A DNA stretch of 64,000 bases from positions 334,411 through 398,410 of the forward strand of contig QAOA01002976.1 of assembly GCA_003255065.1 (NCBI GenBank), written 5' to 3'. This stretch comes from Cercis canadensis (lineage: Eukaryota > Streptophyta > Magnoliopsida > Fabales > Fabaceae). The position numbers were made by a program, and so were the translations under genes. This document shows positions 1 to 11,536 of the stretch, piece by piece. The notes below the pieces were generated by a model. That model was not told where the DNA came from, did not search any database, and was given only the letters and a program-made list of their open reading frames with translations. Numbering within the stretch: position 1 is the first letter of the stretch; each line of letters starts with the position of its first letter.

Positions 1-690
1 AATTTTGAAAAATGTCATTTCATGGTAGAACATGGTATAGTTTTAGGCCATGTAGTGTCTAGAAAGGGAGTTGAGGTAGATCCTGCTAAAATTGATGTCA
101 TTACTGCTTTATCTTTCCCCATATGTGTGCGGAAGTGCGATCATTTCTTGGACATGCAGGTTTCTTTTGGTGCTTTATCAGAGACTTCAGCAAGATAGTC
201 ATCCCATTATCCCTTTTGCAGAAAGATGTGGAGTTTCTGTTTGATCAGAAGTGCAAGAAAGCTTTCAACCACCTGAAGCTAGCTCTGACTAGTACCCTTA
301 TCATTCAGCCACCTGATTCGACACTCTTATTTGAGCTGATGTGCGACGCTTCTAACTATGCCTTGGGAGCTGTCTTGGCACAACGAGTGGCCAAAGTTTC
401 CCACGTGGTTTACTATGCTTCAAGAACTCTAGATGCTGCTCAAGCAAACTACAAAACCACCGAAAAAGAACTTTTATCTATTATGTTTGCATTAGATAAG
501 TTCAGGTCTTATTTGATAGATTCTAAGATTGTGGTATTTTCAGATCATACAGCTTTAAAGTATCTCTTGAAAAAACTGGATGCCAAGCCACGGCTGATTA
601 GGTGGATGTTGCTGCTCCAAGAGTTTGATGTGGAGATCCGAGACAAAAAGTGGGGTAGAGAAGCTGGTTGTTGACCACCTGAGCCGCATC
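1..690 (+). pseudogene. Athila-like pol: RT thumb/connection and RNase H
   Basis: This is the end of a Gypsy reverse transcriptase plus RNase H. From base 1 the frame reads a typical RT thumb (…[18 protein letters not shown]…). It shifts near 120 into the 123-674 frame, which carries '[20 protein letters not shown]' and then the RNase H signature '[16 protein letters not shown]' with the catalytic Asp. '[20 protein letters not shown]' (catalytic Glu) and '[13 protein letters not shown]' follow. Near 655 a second frameshift disrupts the conserved 'ENLVADHLSRIE' end, which can still be traced at about 660-690. The two shifts make it a pseudogene. Athila assignment rests on motif recall, not a database search. 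Confidence 0.85.
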
Positions 691-746
691 GAGTGAGATC
701 TTGATCCACTGCCCATTTGAGATTCTTTTCTTGATGAGCAGCTATT

Positions 747-1654
747 ATGGCTACATGGTATGCAGATTTTGTGAATCATCTAGTTGCCCATGCTTTGCCC
801 TCACATCTCACATATGCACAAATAGACAAGTTAAAGAGTGAGGCAAAATATTATGTGTGGGATGATCCCTATCTCTGGAAGTTCTGTAGTGATCAAATAA
901 TTAGGAGATGTGTGTCTGATAATGGGTTTCAGTCTGTTCTTAGCTTTTGTCATACCTTTGCTTGTGTTGGACATTTTGGTTCTCAACGTACAGCTAGGAA
1001 AGTCTTAGACTCTGGATTGTATTGGGTCATTTTATTTAGGGATGCACACATATTTTGTAAATCTTGTGAACAATGTCAGAGAACCAGGAATATTTCCTAT
1101 AGGCATGAGATGTCCAACAACCTTTGCTATTTTGTGAGATTTTTTATGTCTGGGGTATTGACTTTATGGGGCTTTTTCCTATTTCTTTCGGTTTTGTTTA
1201 CACCTTACTCGCTGTTGATTATGTGTCTAAGTGGGTGGAGTTGAAAGCCACTTGTACTAATGATTCTAAAGTTGTTGTGGATTTTGTTAGATCAAATATT
1301 TTCTGCAGATTTGGCATTCCTAGGGTCATCATCAGTGATCAGGGTTCACATTTCTGCAACCGAAGTATGACGGCTTTAATGAAGAAATATGGAGTCATGC
1401 ATAAGGTTTCTACCCCTTACCACCCTCAGACCAACGGGCAAGCTGAAGTTTCCAACAGGGAGATCAAGCATATCTTAGAAAAGACTATCCAACCTAATAG
1501 GAAGGACTGGAGTTTGCAACTTGAGGATGCTCTGTGGGCATACCGGACTACTTTCAAGACACCTATTGGGATGTCTCCCTACCGGATAGTTTTTGGCAAA
1601 GCATGCCACCTTCCAGTGGAGCTTGAGCACAAGGCTTATTGGGCGGTCAAGTAG
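747..1654 (+). pseudogene. Athila-like integrase, zinc-binding and catalytic core
   Basis: The integrase N-terminal HHCC zinc finger is visible as 'HTFACVGHFGSQRT' followed by 'CKSCEQCQRT' (about 949-1090). A frameshift near 1125-1140 moves the frame to 1124-1654, which holds the DDE core: 'WGIDFMGLF' (first Asp), '[11 protein letters not shown]' (second Asp) and '[19 protein letters not shown]' (Glu). All three catalytic residues are present, but the frameshift, plus an in-frame TAG at 1652-1654 right after 'YWAVK', prevents translation of a full enzyme. It follows RNase H as expected for Ty3/Gypsy. Confidence 0.88.
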
Positions 1655-2050
1655 TTCAACCTTGATTTGAGCCAAGCCGGATCCTAGAGAAAGCTTCACC
1701 TCTAAGAGCTTGAGGAGCTTCGTTTGGATGCTTATGAGAGCTCCCGTATCTACAAGGAAAAGACCAAGAGGTTTCATGAAAACATGGTGCTGAGGAAGGA
1801 GTTCTCTATTGGCCAGAAAGTTCTCCTGTATAACTCCCGCCTAAAGCTCATGCCCGGTAAGCTCCATTCTCGGTGGCTTGGTCCGTTTGTTGTCACCAAG
1901 GTTTTTCCTTATGGTGCAGTCGAGATAGCGAGTGAGTCCACCAACAAGGCTTTTAAGGTGAATGGGCATCGCCTCAAGCCATTCTATGAGGGAGCTAAAG
2001 AGGATATAATGGAGGAGGTCTACTTGCACGATGCAATCTACCTCACCTGA
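1655..2050 (+). pseudogene. Athila-like integrase C-terminal region
   Basis: The integrase tail continues after the TAG at 1652-1654. It includes '[16 protein letters not shown]', '[17 protein letters not shown]' and '[19 protein letters not shown]', a GPF/Y-like module typical of Gypsy integrase C-termini, and ends at the TGA at 2048-2050. A close paralogue is encoded on the minus strand at 12931-13257. No env-like ORF, which some Athila elements carry, is visible downstream. Confidence 0.8.
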
Positions 2051-3682
2051 TCAGGATATTTCTTCTCTCTTTTATTTTACTTGTCCTTATTTGCTTGATG
2101 TTAATTGTCATATGTTGTTACTTTTTAAAGTTTTTACATTGAAGACAATGTAAAATTTAAGTGTAGGGGAGGTTTACATTCTGTTTTTTCTGTTTTTGTG
2201 TGTGTTTTTAATTTTGTTTTTAAAAGTTCTGTTTTCTGTTTAATTTACTGTTTATTGGTTTTATTTACTTTGTTGTTTTCTATTTAGTGTTCTTGCTTTT
2301 TTTTTTTTTTCTGTTTTTTGTCAATTTTTTTGTTTTTGTTTTGATTTTCTGTTCACTTTACTGTTTTCTGCTTTTATTTAGGTTTGTTAATTTTGTTTTG
2401 CTATTTTTAGTCTCTTTGCTGTTTTCTGTTTTAATTGTAAATTTTTTCTGTTTTAATTGTCTTCTAATGATGTTTTAGAATTTGTAAAGCTGTAAGTTTG
2501 AAGTAATTACATTTCAAGGTTTATAGCATGATTGAATAACTTGTTTTCCATCCTTAATTTCACATGCTTGGTTTTGGATGTTGGATTAGTGATTAAAGTT
2601 TGATAGATGCATCTCTTGTGAGATTTTGAGCTTTTTAATGGATGGATTTAGCATTTGTGCCATTCTTTTCTTTCTAGTGTGATTTTCACTCATGAATTTT
2701 GATCACTCTAGAACTTGCTTTGATTCTTTTTAAAGCTGTATTTTCACTTGCATACATGAACATGATTGAGGCATTTTTTCTTGATTTAGCTACTTTGCCA
2801 AATAGCCAACCTTGTATTATTTTCTTTTGATTACCCCCTTGAGCCTATTTGCCTATCTTTGGTCTTAGCTCATTATGTGCCTATGTAAAAAATCATATTG
2901 TTACCTTATCTTAGGGAATGTGAGAGCATTGGTTCATTATCTTGGAGGAACTCTTATGCTTGTGGGTAATTAATAATGCAAGTGTAGAGGTAGTGAAAAT
3001 TATTGTGCAATGTTCAAAGTGAGATGTGAAATAAAGAAAGAAAAAAAGAGTCAATTGGTTCATTAAAAAGAAAAAAAAAATCAAAATTGTGAAAAATGAA
3101 AGGAAAAAGAAAAGAAAGGAATATATGAAAAGAAAAGAGAGTATGCTTTACATGTTTGGAAATTGGGAAAAGTTTCATGCTTGTTAATTGAATTCCTCCC
3201 CAATGCTCTTTTATTCTCTTAGGGTCCTTAGCTTGCCATATCCATATTATTCCTACCCTTTACCTTGGCCCTATTACAACCTTGAATAAAGTCCTCTTGA
3301 TTTGTGTATGCATTTGTTTGAGTAGTGAAAAAGTAGAAGATAAGCAAGCCTATGGTAGTGCATTTCTTCATGAGTTTCATTGAGTGAAATACTTACTTTC
3401 AAAACAATTGAGAGATTAAGAGTATATTTTGTCAGAATCTATCATTCTTGACTCATGTTTTTCAATTGAAGTTACCTTAATTGTTGATTTTGTACGTGAA
3501 GAAATTTTATTTCATGAATGCTGTGAATTCCTTGAATTTTTAAGTGCTCTTCTTGTTTTTGAACTTATGCAATTCTTGAATATCATTGGGAATTCTTGAG
3601 TTAGTTTGTTAGTTTTTTCTCGTTTCTTAGTTTTGGAATTCTAGTTTGTCTGAGATGTGCAAAAGTTAAGTGTGGGAGAATT
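2051..3682 (+). other. Athila-like 3' non-coding region with polypurine tract
   Basis: About 1.6 kb between the end of pol and the LTR. It begins with T-rich low-complexity sequence (about 2160-2480). The small ORF at 2287-2478 is composed of F/L/V from that T-rich tract and is not a gene. A purine-rich 'gtgtaggggagg' lies at about 2161. The polypurine tract 'aagtgtgggagaatt' directly precedes the LTR at 3668-3682. The same architecture recurs upstream of the LTRs at 11536 (minus strand) and 23800, supporting a family-specific long 3' UTR. Confidence 0.7.
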
Positions 3683-5114
3683 TGATGAACATACTTTTTA
3701 TACAGTAGTTAACCCTCATATTTAGTTTTTTAAACCTCTTTTGGGTTGAATTGAGTGGGCTTGGACTACATTTCATGAGTTTGGATCCAATTGGGCCTAA
3801 ATGTATTTTTCAGTAATACTGGGCAATTTATGTACTCTCTGTTTTTCAGCAATAACTTGAGTTCTAGACATCTAATAATCTTGAATCTTATCTTGTAGGA
3901 AAGCTAAGAGAAATATCTACAACTTTGATTCATAGCCCCAAGTCTAATTTGAACGTCTAGCTAGTCATATACAGCCTGGAAGCTAGAGAAGAGATGTTGT
4001 TGCAAGATCCTGACCCACATGTAGTTTTTGGACCATAACTTGAGTTGTAGGTGTCTTATGGACTTTAAAATATCCTATTAGAAAGCGAAGACGTAGATCT
4101 TTAATTGTTATAAATACCAGTTGTTTAGATTATGTGTTTTTGATGGTCTTATTGACTGTTGAAGTTGGCTGATGGTTCCAGAGACCTATTGACACTTAAA
4201 TAGGCCTAACTTCCTCATTACAAGTCCAATTGAGCCCAAACCACAGCCCAATAAAAGTTAAGGCCCATGGGAATAAGTGTGACCTAAGGGAAGTTTAGGT
4301 GTGCATTTATTTTTGGAGGTTTATATGCTCAGAAAGAGGCAGCCGAAATTCATTAGAATATTTTGTAAGATATTTTGTAGATAGTTTTTTCTTATTTTCT
4401 TAGACTCTAAGTTTTCTCTCTAAGTTCTTTGTAAACTTTGTTCCTTTTGTTGATGGAGGGCTAGTTACTCAAATCAATCCAGGTTTTGACTGTTCTGATT
4501 ATTAATTTTGAGATTATGCTTTGATTGTCATTCATTTAGTGGTTAATCTACTTCTTTCCATCTTCTGAAATATTCTGTTTGAATTGCTTAAATTCGGATT
4601 TGGATTTTCATGTGTTGATTTCTGAATTGCATGTGATAAAAGAGGAAATTAAAGGTTAATTAATGTTTCTAAGCTTTTGGACGGATTAATTACCTTGGCT
4701 GGATTCTGGACTTAGGTAAAACTTGATTTGAATGAGTGCTTAATTCATTTAGTCTTAGTTGATCCAAATTCTGGTTTCTTAACCAGTGGACATCCATAGA
4801 GCACTAAGAGGCTTCTTAATGTGTTCTAAGGCCAAGAACTAGGTTAATAATTGAATGGATTCTTTGAAATCAAGGATGAATTAAAATTAGAATTAGTTAG
4901 ACTTGGATTGGTTGCTTTTCTTAAATCAGTGTACCACTTTTAATCAATTTCTGTTAATCACTTCTACAAAACAAACCCCCTGTTTATATGTTCCTTAATC
5001 TGATTCCCTAACTAGATTAATCTTTTGGTTCGACTTGGTGTTACCTTATGCTACAAGTAGCTTTGGTGAACCGTTTAGAAAATCACTAATTTGGAGAGCC
5101 TCGGCAGCTCATCA
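3683..5114 (+). repeat. 3' LTR of the Athila-like element
   Basis: A 1432-bp LTR starting TGATGAAC, immediately after the polypurine tract, and ending AGCTCATCA. The ends are TG…CA and form the short inverted terminal repeat TGATGA/TCATCA. A related copy in reverse orientation is the solo LTR at 32454-34260: both start TGATGAACA in sense orientation and share the 'tatacagtagtt/ccctcatatttag' stretch and the 'ctacaagtagctt' region near the end. The boundary at 5114/5115 abuts Tat-like integrase coding sequence, confirming the end. Confidence 0.85.
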
Positions 5115-6264
5115 TTGGACCAATGACATCAATTCCCCACATAGAAAATGACCAAGGGGTTGTCATACTGTGTAACATGGATAAGGGTACTTTAGTGCGA
5201 TCAACATAGATTTGACACTTGTGACACTTTCTAACATAACTGGTATAATATTTTTTCATTGTTGTCTAGTAGTAGGCCATTCTTAGAATTTTTTGAGTCA
5301 TCCTATGACCGTTTGCATGAGTAGCACATATTCCCACATGAATAGCACTCAAAATGAGATTAGCCTCTTTAGCATCCACACATCGTAAAAGTTTTCCGTC
5401 ATGACTTCTTTTGTACAAAATCTCTTCACTCAGAAAGAATCCCAATAACATATATCTGATGGTCTTCTTATCATGTTCATTTGCCCCAACTGGATATTCT
5501 CTGGACTTGATATATTGCAGGATATCATAGTACCAAGGGTGACCATCAAGTTCTTCCTCCACATTAGAGCAATAAACTGGCTCTTTCTTTGACTTCACTT
5601 GTATTGGTTGCATCATTACTCTACAATCAAGCTTAGTCATTACTGCTAATGTAGCCAAAGCATCCGCAAATTGGTTCTTGTCACGAGATAAATAAGAAAA
5701 AGTATTGTCTTCAAATTTCTTGATTAACCGAGTCAAATATTTCTTATACGGAACCAATTTTGAATCATTGGTTTGCCATTCTCCAGTCACTTGATAAATG
5801 ATGAGAGCAGAGTCTCCAAAAACATCTAAGGTATCAACTTTTAGATCTAAAGCTGCTTGTAGACCTCTTACATACGCTTCATATTCTGCCATGTTATTAG
5901 TACAATTAAATTCCAGCTTAATGGCTATAAGGAATTGCTTCCCTTCCGGTGACATGATCACGACCCCTATTCCTTACCCATGCACATTCACAGCACCATC
6001 GAAGTGCATCTTCCACCTTACTTCTTCTTTTTCATCCCCTCCTTCAACTGTGAGAACATCTTTATCAGGAAATTCAAATCTCATGGGTTGATAATCGTTT
6101 ATGAGATTTTCAGCTAAGTAATCAGCAATTACACTTCCTTTAACAACTTTCTTTGTCATATACACTACATCATATTCTGAAAGGACAATTTGCCACTTAG
6201 CTAGTCTTCCAGAGAGATAGGGCTTTTAAAAAATGAACTTGATGAGATCCATACGAGAAATGAG
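5115..6264 (-). pseudogene. Tat-like additional (archaeal-type) RNase H and truncated integrase
   Basis: The minus strand reads 'KVVKGSVIADYLAENLIND', then 'MHFDGAVNVHG' (catalytic Asp), 'EFNCTNNMAEYEAYVRGLQA' (Glu), 'LDVFGDSALIIYQVTGEW' (Asp) and 'DKNQFADALATLA' (Asp). This is the second RNase H of Tat/Ogre elements. A stop interrupts the frame between 5962 and 5973, after 'NVHG'. Integrase follows: the HHCC region around 5265-5300 ('ATHANGHRMTQKILRMAYYW') and then a '…WGIDVIGP' stretch that ends at 5115-5120, where the Athila LTR begins. The integrase is therefore decapitated just after its first catalytic Asp. Confidence 0.85.
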
Positions 6265-7600
6265 TCATGTAGTATGGTATAACATGTATTGTTGGAGTCT
6301 ACTAGCCACCCAAACTAATGCACAACATGTTTTTTCCACCATGGAATATCTCGTCTCGTAATTAGTGAACTTCTTGCTCAAGTAATAGATAGCCTTATCT
6401 TTTCTTCCTCTTTCATCATGTTGTCCTAACACACTCCCAATTGATTCCTGAAGCACGATTAAATACAGGATAAAAGGCTTTTCAGGTGTCAAAGGTACAA
6501 GCACCGGTGGGTTAAGCAAATATTCCTTGATCCTATCAAAAGCTTATTGAAACTTTTCGTTCCACTCTCCAAGATTATTCTTCCTTAGCAGTTTGAAGAT
6601 GAGTTCACAAATGTGAGTGAGATTTGAAATGAATATGGCTATGTAATTAAGCTTCCTTAAGAAACTCTGAACTTCTTTTTTTTTACCTTGGGGATGGCAT
6701 CTCACAAATTGTTCAAACTTTGTTCAGGTTTACTTCAATTCCTTTTTCACTAACAATGAACCCTAACAATTTACTAGAAGTCATACTAAAAGTACATTTG
6801 TTTGGGTTCAATCTTAGTTTGTATTTTCTTAGTCTTTTGAACACTTTCCCCTTCTTTTGATTTAGCCACCATATCGTCTACATAGACCTTGATTTCTTTG
6901 TGCATAATGTCATGAAAAAGTGTAACCATGGCCTTTTGATAGGTAGCTCCCACATTCTTCAACCCAAATAGCATTACCCTATAACAATAGGTGCCCCAAT
7001 GCGTGATGAACGTAGTCTTCTCTTTATCTTCATCAGCCATTGGAATCTGATTGTACCCCAAATACCCATCCATAAAAGAATACCAGTTATTCTTGGCTGT
7101 ATTGTCAACAAGCACATGTATGTGTGGCAGAGGAAAGTCATATTTTGGACTAGCTTTATTCAGATCCCAAAAATTCACGCAAATTCTTACTCGACCATCC
7201 TTTTTAGGCACTAAAAATATATTGGCAACCCATTCCAAATAAGTGGATACTTCTAAAAACCAGCATCGATTTGCTTAATCACATCTTTTTTTTTTATCTT
7301 GTTAGACATTTTAGGCCTCATTATTCTCAGTTTTTGCTTGACTGGCTTGTAATCTGGATACAATGGAATCTTATGGGAGACAATGTCAGGGTCAAGGCCC
7401 GACATATCTTGGTAAGACCAAACAAATACATCATTGTACTTTTTGAAAAGATCAATCATTTCCTTCTTTTCCGGGTTATCAACAATCTTCAATTCTCTCT
7501 TTTCATCTTCTGTACCTAGATTTATTATCTGAATTTCTTCATTATGGGGAAGTATTGCTTTCTCAGATGACTCAACCATTTTTGCAAATCCATCAAAAAT
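6265..7600 (-). pseudogene. Tat-like reverse transcriptase and RNase H
   Basis: On the minus strand the pre-RT region is 7253-7579 ('DLFKKYNDVFVWSYQDMSGL'). The RT fingers/palm lie at 6786-7238 ('VANIFLVPKKDGRVRICVNF', then 'IKVYVDDMVAKS' with the catalytic YVDD). A decayed connection follows at 6520-6785, then the first RNase H at 6265-6519 ('KAIYYLSKKFTNYETRYSMV'). A lysine-rich tract and frameshift near 7240-7290 separates the pre-RT part from RT, and further stops lie in the connection. The order and the dual RNase H downstream fit the Tat lineage. Confidence 0.85.
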
Positions 7601-7673
7601 ATCTATGTTTCATCAGAGCAGATATCGTCTTCACCAAATTTAATATGAGAATCAATTATTGGATGTACAGAAG

Positions 7674-9136
7674 TGATCGGAATTATCGCTAATCCAATTA
7701 AATTAAACCAAATCCCCTAATTAGAATGCAATAGAGGGCATAATTCGGAGTTGTCTCTCAAGGAATGCAATGTGTAATTGACTAATTCAAGTTTAAGCAG
7801 AGCATATTTTTGAATAAATTATATTTTCAAATTGTAAAATGCAGAATTAAACAAAGATTAATTAGGTTGATTAAAAAAGTAACCTAGGTAGACATCCATC
7901 AAAAACCGATTTGATACATCCTAGATTAACATAAGTTATCAAACCTTAATGCAGCAGCACTACTAATTGAGTTCAATCACAATTGAAATATCTAATTATG
8001 ACTAAATTGCTCCTACTGAGTTATCACTCAGGATTCAATTAATCACATACAATCACTAATCTTGTAATCACAAAGACTAAGCAATTAGTGATTAATTTAA
8101 AAACTGAACATTCAACTAGTATGACAAAGCTTCTCTGAATTCTTACCATAGATTAAAGATTGATCAATCAACATTCTGTTTCTTACTTCAACATCCATAT
8201 AAATCACAAAGATCTCCATGAACAAATACAAAGATTAAAGCAAGGTAGAAATCCAAAGAAGAAGAATTGCATTAGGTTTAATTCAATTAAGTACATAATC
8301 TTAAGAACAAAACCGAATTTAATTAAGAGTCTAACTTGGTTACAAGAGTTCTACTCCTCTATGGTCATGAAATCCAAGCTCCAATGGAGGAAGAAGACCA
8401 TAGTCCAAAGAGCTCCAGAAAATATAAGAGAGAAAACAAAAACTGCCTAAAAACTATCTAGCTAGAATATCAAAACGCTAATTATAACATCAGAAATTAA
8501 GTGCACACCCAAATTACCCTTAACCTAGGTTTAAACCTCTGGACCTCAGCTTCAAATGGGCTCTGGTTTGGCCCTAATTGGGCTTGAATTGAGGGAGTTA
8601 AGCCCAATTAACTCTTAAGAGATCTCTGGAGGTCTCTAGACTAATCATCCGGTTTTGACAGGTAATAAGATCATCAAAAAGACATAATTTGGAGAACTTG
8701 ACTTCACAACAATTGCAGCCATACGTCTCAGATTTCCAATGGAACTAGTTTCAAGTCCATATGACACCTACAGCCCACATTATGGTCCAAACTCTGCATG
8801 CGGGTCAGATTTCAGCAGCAACATCTCTACTCTGAGTTCCGGGTCAAATTTGACCCAGTGAACGTCCGAAATTGCCTTCGAGGTCTGAATAAAAGTTGTA
8901 GATAATCCTCTTAGCTTTACTATAAGGCAAGATTTACAATTTTTAGACATACATAATTAAAGATATACCTAAAATACAGAAACAGTATCAAAACTCTAAT
9001 AATGCTGAATAAAACAATTAAGCTCAATATGAACCCAAACTTATGAAATAAGGCCAAACCCACTCAATTAAGCACTAAAAAAGATTTAAGACACTAAATA
9101 TGAGGGTTAATTACTATATAAAAAGTGTAATTATCA
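7674..9136 (-). repeat. Solo LTR (Gypsy, TGATAATTAC family) inside Tat-like element
   Basis: A 1463-bp LTR in reverse orientation: the plus strand starts TGATCGGAATTATCG and ends GTAATTATCA. Flanking 5-bp sequences AGAAG (7669-7673) and AAAAG (9137-9141) form a TSD with one mismatch. It is clearly related to 17526-18817, 23800-25093 and 37501-38959. No internal domain is present, so this is a solo LTR produced by LTR-LTR recombination. The ORF at 8160-8450 has no family features and is not called. Confidence 0.85.
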
Positions 9137-9141
9137 AAAAG

Positions 9142-9399
9142 CTTCAACTTGAGACATTAGATCTATATTAAAGAGAGTTTTGAGAATAAATTAAAATATA
9201 ACAATAATTAAAATGAATAATTAGGTGAAACATGAACAAGAAGGACAAGAAAAACAAAAAGAGGCCAAAATGAATGAAAACTCCATGACATTATTTTATT
9301 AAATTTTTTTGAATAAAACATGGTCCAATACATAATAATGCTAAAATTCAAATGACTTTGGACATCAGTCACAAGAAATAGATATGGTATAAACAAATA
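9142..9399. other. AT-rich interval between solo LTR and Tat-like linker
   Basis: About 260 bp of A/T-rich sequence with no recognisable coding or repeat signature. By position it is probably non-coding or strongly decayed Tat internal sequence. Confidence 0.4.
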
Positions 9400-9786
9400 T
9401 TACTCAGAGAGGACCACATTTGACATTGGTTCCATCTCCCAGTTGTTCAAATTTTCTTCTTCTCTATAGGGCCAAATCCAACAGCTATTCTCATGATAAC
9501 CATCCAAAGTGTTCACCATATGCCTATGATCAGCAATTGGTAAATCAATTGACGGAACGAATATCTCACGCATATGAAGAAGTCTTGTCTCCCGACTCGT
9601 TCTTGGCCATTTCAAAAATTCTTCCATAGATGGCTCATATCCCAACCTTTGTTTGCCTTCATTCTGTAGGAGAATAACGGGTGCCCTGATGCCTTGCAAA
9701 TTGGTCCCCAAGCCTTTTTCTTCTTGAAACCCATTTCTTTCCATCATCCTTGTCACAACCTGATTAACCTCCCCCTTTTTTTTTAN
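9400..9786 (-). pseudogene. Tat-like linker with G-patch-like motif
   Basis: The minus strand encodes 'MTRMMERNGFQEEKGLGTNL' followed by 'QGIRAPVILLQNEGKQRLGY'. The G-L-G and QGI…LGY pattern is the G-patch-like segment found between protease and RT in Tat/Ogre polyproteins. The upstream edge is obscured by the N at 9786 and the flanking duplication, so part of this stretch appears twice (9787-9978). Confidence 0.65.
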
Positions 9787-9978
9787 GACTCGTTCTTGGC
9801 CATTTCAAAAATTCTTCCATAGATGGCTCATATCCCAACCTTTGTTTGCCTTCATTCTGTAGGAGAATAACGGGTGCCCTGATGCCTTGCAAATTGGTCT
9901 CCAAGCCTTTTTCTTCTTAAAACCCATTTCTTTCCATCATCCTTGTCACAACCTGATTAACCTCCCCCTTTTTTTTAT
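9594..9978. repeat. Direct duplication around an N (probable assembly artefact)
   Basis: Bases 9594-9785 and 9787-9978 are near-identical direct copies separated by a single n at 9786. By eye only two substitutions are seen (ggtcccca versus ggtctcca, and cttgaaac versus cttaaaac). The copies start at 'gactcgttcttggcc'. This is best explained as the overlapping ends of two contigs abutted without merging. Confidence 0.85.
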
Positions 9979-10229
9979 AAATCTTTACCATCATGTTGGC
10001 TTTTCTCCAGGGATTGGAAAGAAGACTCTAGTGCTTGCTCCGCTACTTCAACATACGGTAATGAGTTGGGCTTGCTTACCAATATCTCTTCCTCTCCTTT
10101 GACAATTATCACCCTTCCCCCATTCATATACTTCAGTTTTTGATGCCATGTAGATGGCACCACTCCTGCAACGTGATTCCAGGGCCTACCAAGTAACATG
10201 GTATATGCCGGCTCTATGTCCATGACGGG
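9979..10229 (-). pseudogene. Tat-like aspartic protease C-terminal region
   Basis: The minus strand reads 'VMDIEPAYTMLLGRPWNHVA' then 'GVVPSTWHQKLKYMNGG'. The …LLGRPW…GAVPSSLHQKLK… pattern is the conserved end of the protease domain in Tat/Ogre elements. The frame is interrupted upstream at 10230, where an LTR (TG… on the plus strand) begins. The N-terminal catalytic part (DTG/DSG) is not seen. Confidence 0.75.
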
Positions 10230-11536
10230 TGCCGAACCGTACAAAATTAAACTACTAATTGCAACTAATTTGTAGTATAGGATGCAACCAGTGTCGTCTC
10301 CCAAGGATTCACCAGAACAACTAATCTTTTAAGAACTTAAGCAAGAACAGAATAAGGGGGGTTTGTGTTGAATGCAATATACTAAGAATTTAGAAAGCAG
10401 TAAACTGAATTTATCAAATAAGAGAAAACGTAATCAACTCAAGCAGGAAACCAAACCTTAATCCATCCTTGTTCACTAAAGATAACCTAGATCTGATTTA
10501 ATTCTTGGTTAAGTGTTACCTGGAACCCCTAACAGTAACACTTAGAATTCCTACTGATTTACCAATCAGGATTCAATTAATCATGGAATTAAGACTCTAG
10601 GCAACCGCTCTATATCACTAAGTCCAGATTAATTTAATAACCGAATTGTCCAAGTTAACCATATATTAAAAACCTTTAACATATGATCAGCAGTTTGATT
10701 ACTGTGATGAATCTAATCAACCGATTTAAATTCATATAAAGCATGCATGCAATTAAAATACCATTCAATTATATGAAGATGAGAAGAAGAAGAAGACAAT
10801 CAAACTATATTAAATCAAACCCGGTTGAAGCACAGGAACTCTGGATTATTAAGTTTGGCTCCTCTTGAATTGATTACAAACGAACATAGCCTTCCATGTA
10901 AGACTTGAACACAAAGCAAAGGTGTAAAAACGAACTCAGCAAAGGAGGCAGCAGCAGCTCAAGGGAATTTCGTATCTCTCTGATTATGTATTTTGCTCAA
11001 CAATCTTGAGAATAAATACTAGCTGGCTGCCTCCTCTCGGTTTCCTAATGGTTTCTTAAATACAAAATAAACCTAGTTTCCCAAATTATTAATGGTAAAA
11101 ACATGATCAAACCCTAGTGTCATGTGTGCTAGCCCAATAAGCAGATGTTGGCCTAAATAAACATACTCTGGTCCAATAGGCAAGCCTAAGGAAAGGAATT
11201 AGTCAATGCTGGGCGGAGCAGAAAATCTGGACTGCTTGCATGCGAATTTCAGTTGTCCAGACACGAGAATCAGCTTCTTGGCTCTTCATATGAAATGTGG
11301 AATTTTCTGTCAGCTTTCCAACAAAACTAGAATCACATCAATCGAACGTCTATAGCCAAGGATATGGGGAAAAACATAAGCAGTGCCAGAATTTAACAGT
11401 TAAGCAATTAAAATCTACAAGCACCAACAAGTCCAAATCTACAAAACATGTCTAAAAGCCATAAAAAAATCACTAGAAACACACACTAAAAGACTAAGTA
11501 TAAGGGAAACAAATAGTGTAAAATAATGTCTTATCA
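10230..11536 (-). repeat. 3' LTR of second Athila-like element
   Basis: The plus strand begins TGCCGAACCGTAC at 10230, directly abutting Tat protease coding sequence. It ends …AATGTCTTATCA at 11536, followed by AATTCTCCCACACTT, the complement of the polypurine tract. In sense orientation the LTR starts TGATAAGACATT and is 1307 bp. A TSD cannot be checked because the 5' LTR is absent. The left edge is inferred from where Tat coding similarity stops and a TG occurs. Confidence 0.75.

Larger units (their letters stand above)
1..5114 (+). mobile_element. Athila-like Ty3/Gypsy retrotransposon, 3' half
   Basis: The window opens inside pol. In order it shows the RT end with RNase H (1-690), integrase (747-2050), a long non-coding 3' region with a polypurine tract, and a 3' LTR (3683-5114). 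The residues match the Athila lineage, for example '[20 protein letters not shown]' in RNase H and '[17 protein letters not shown]' in integrase. The element sits inside a minus-strand Tat-like integrase that resumes exactly at 5115. Its 5' half and left TSD are outside the window, so the TSD cannot be tested. The reading frame is broken at several points, so it is defective. Confidence 0.85.
5115..10229 (-). mobile_element. Tat/Ogre-lineage Ty3/Gypsy element, partial and nested
   Basis: Reading the minus strand from 10229 to 5115 gives the protease end, a G-patch-like linker, RT, RNase H, a second archaeal-type RNase H (the Tat-lineage hallmark) and the start of integrase. It is cut by a solo LTR (7674-9136). 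It is truncated at its 5' side by the LTR of another element (10230) and at its 3' side by the Athila LTR ending at 5114, exactly at the first integrase Asp. No LTR of this element is in the window. Confidence 0.82.

Noticed and set aside
2287-2478. F/L/V-rich 63-aa ORF resembling a membrane peptide
   Set aside because: It is a translation of a T-rich low-complexity tract in a retroelement 3' UTR.
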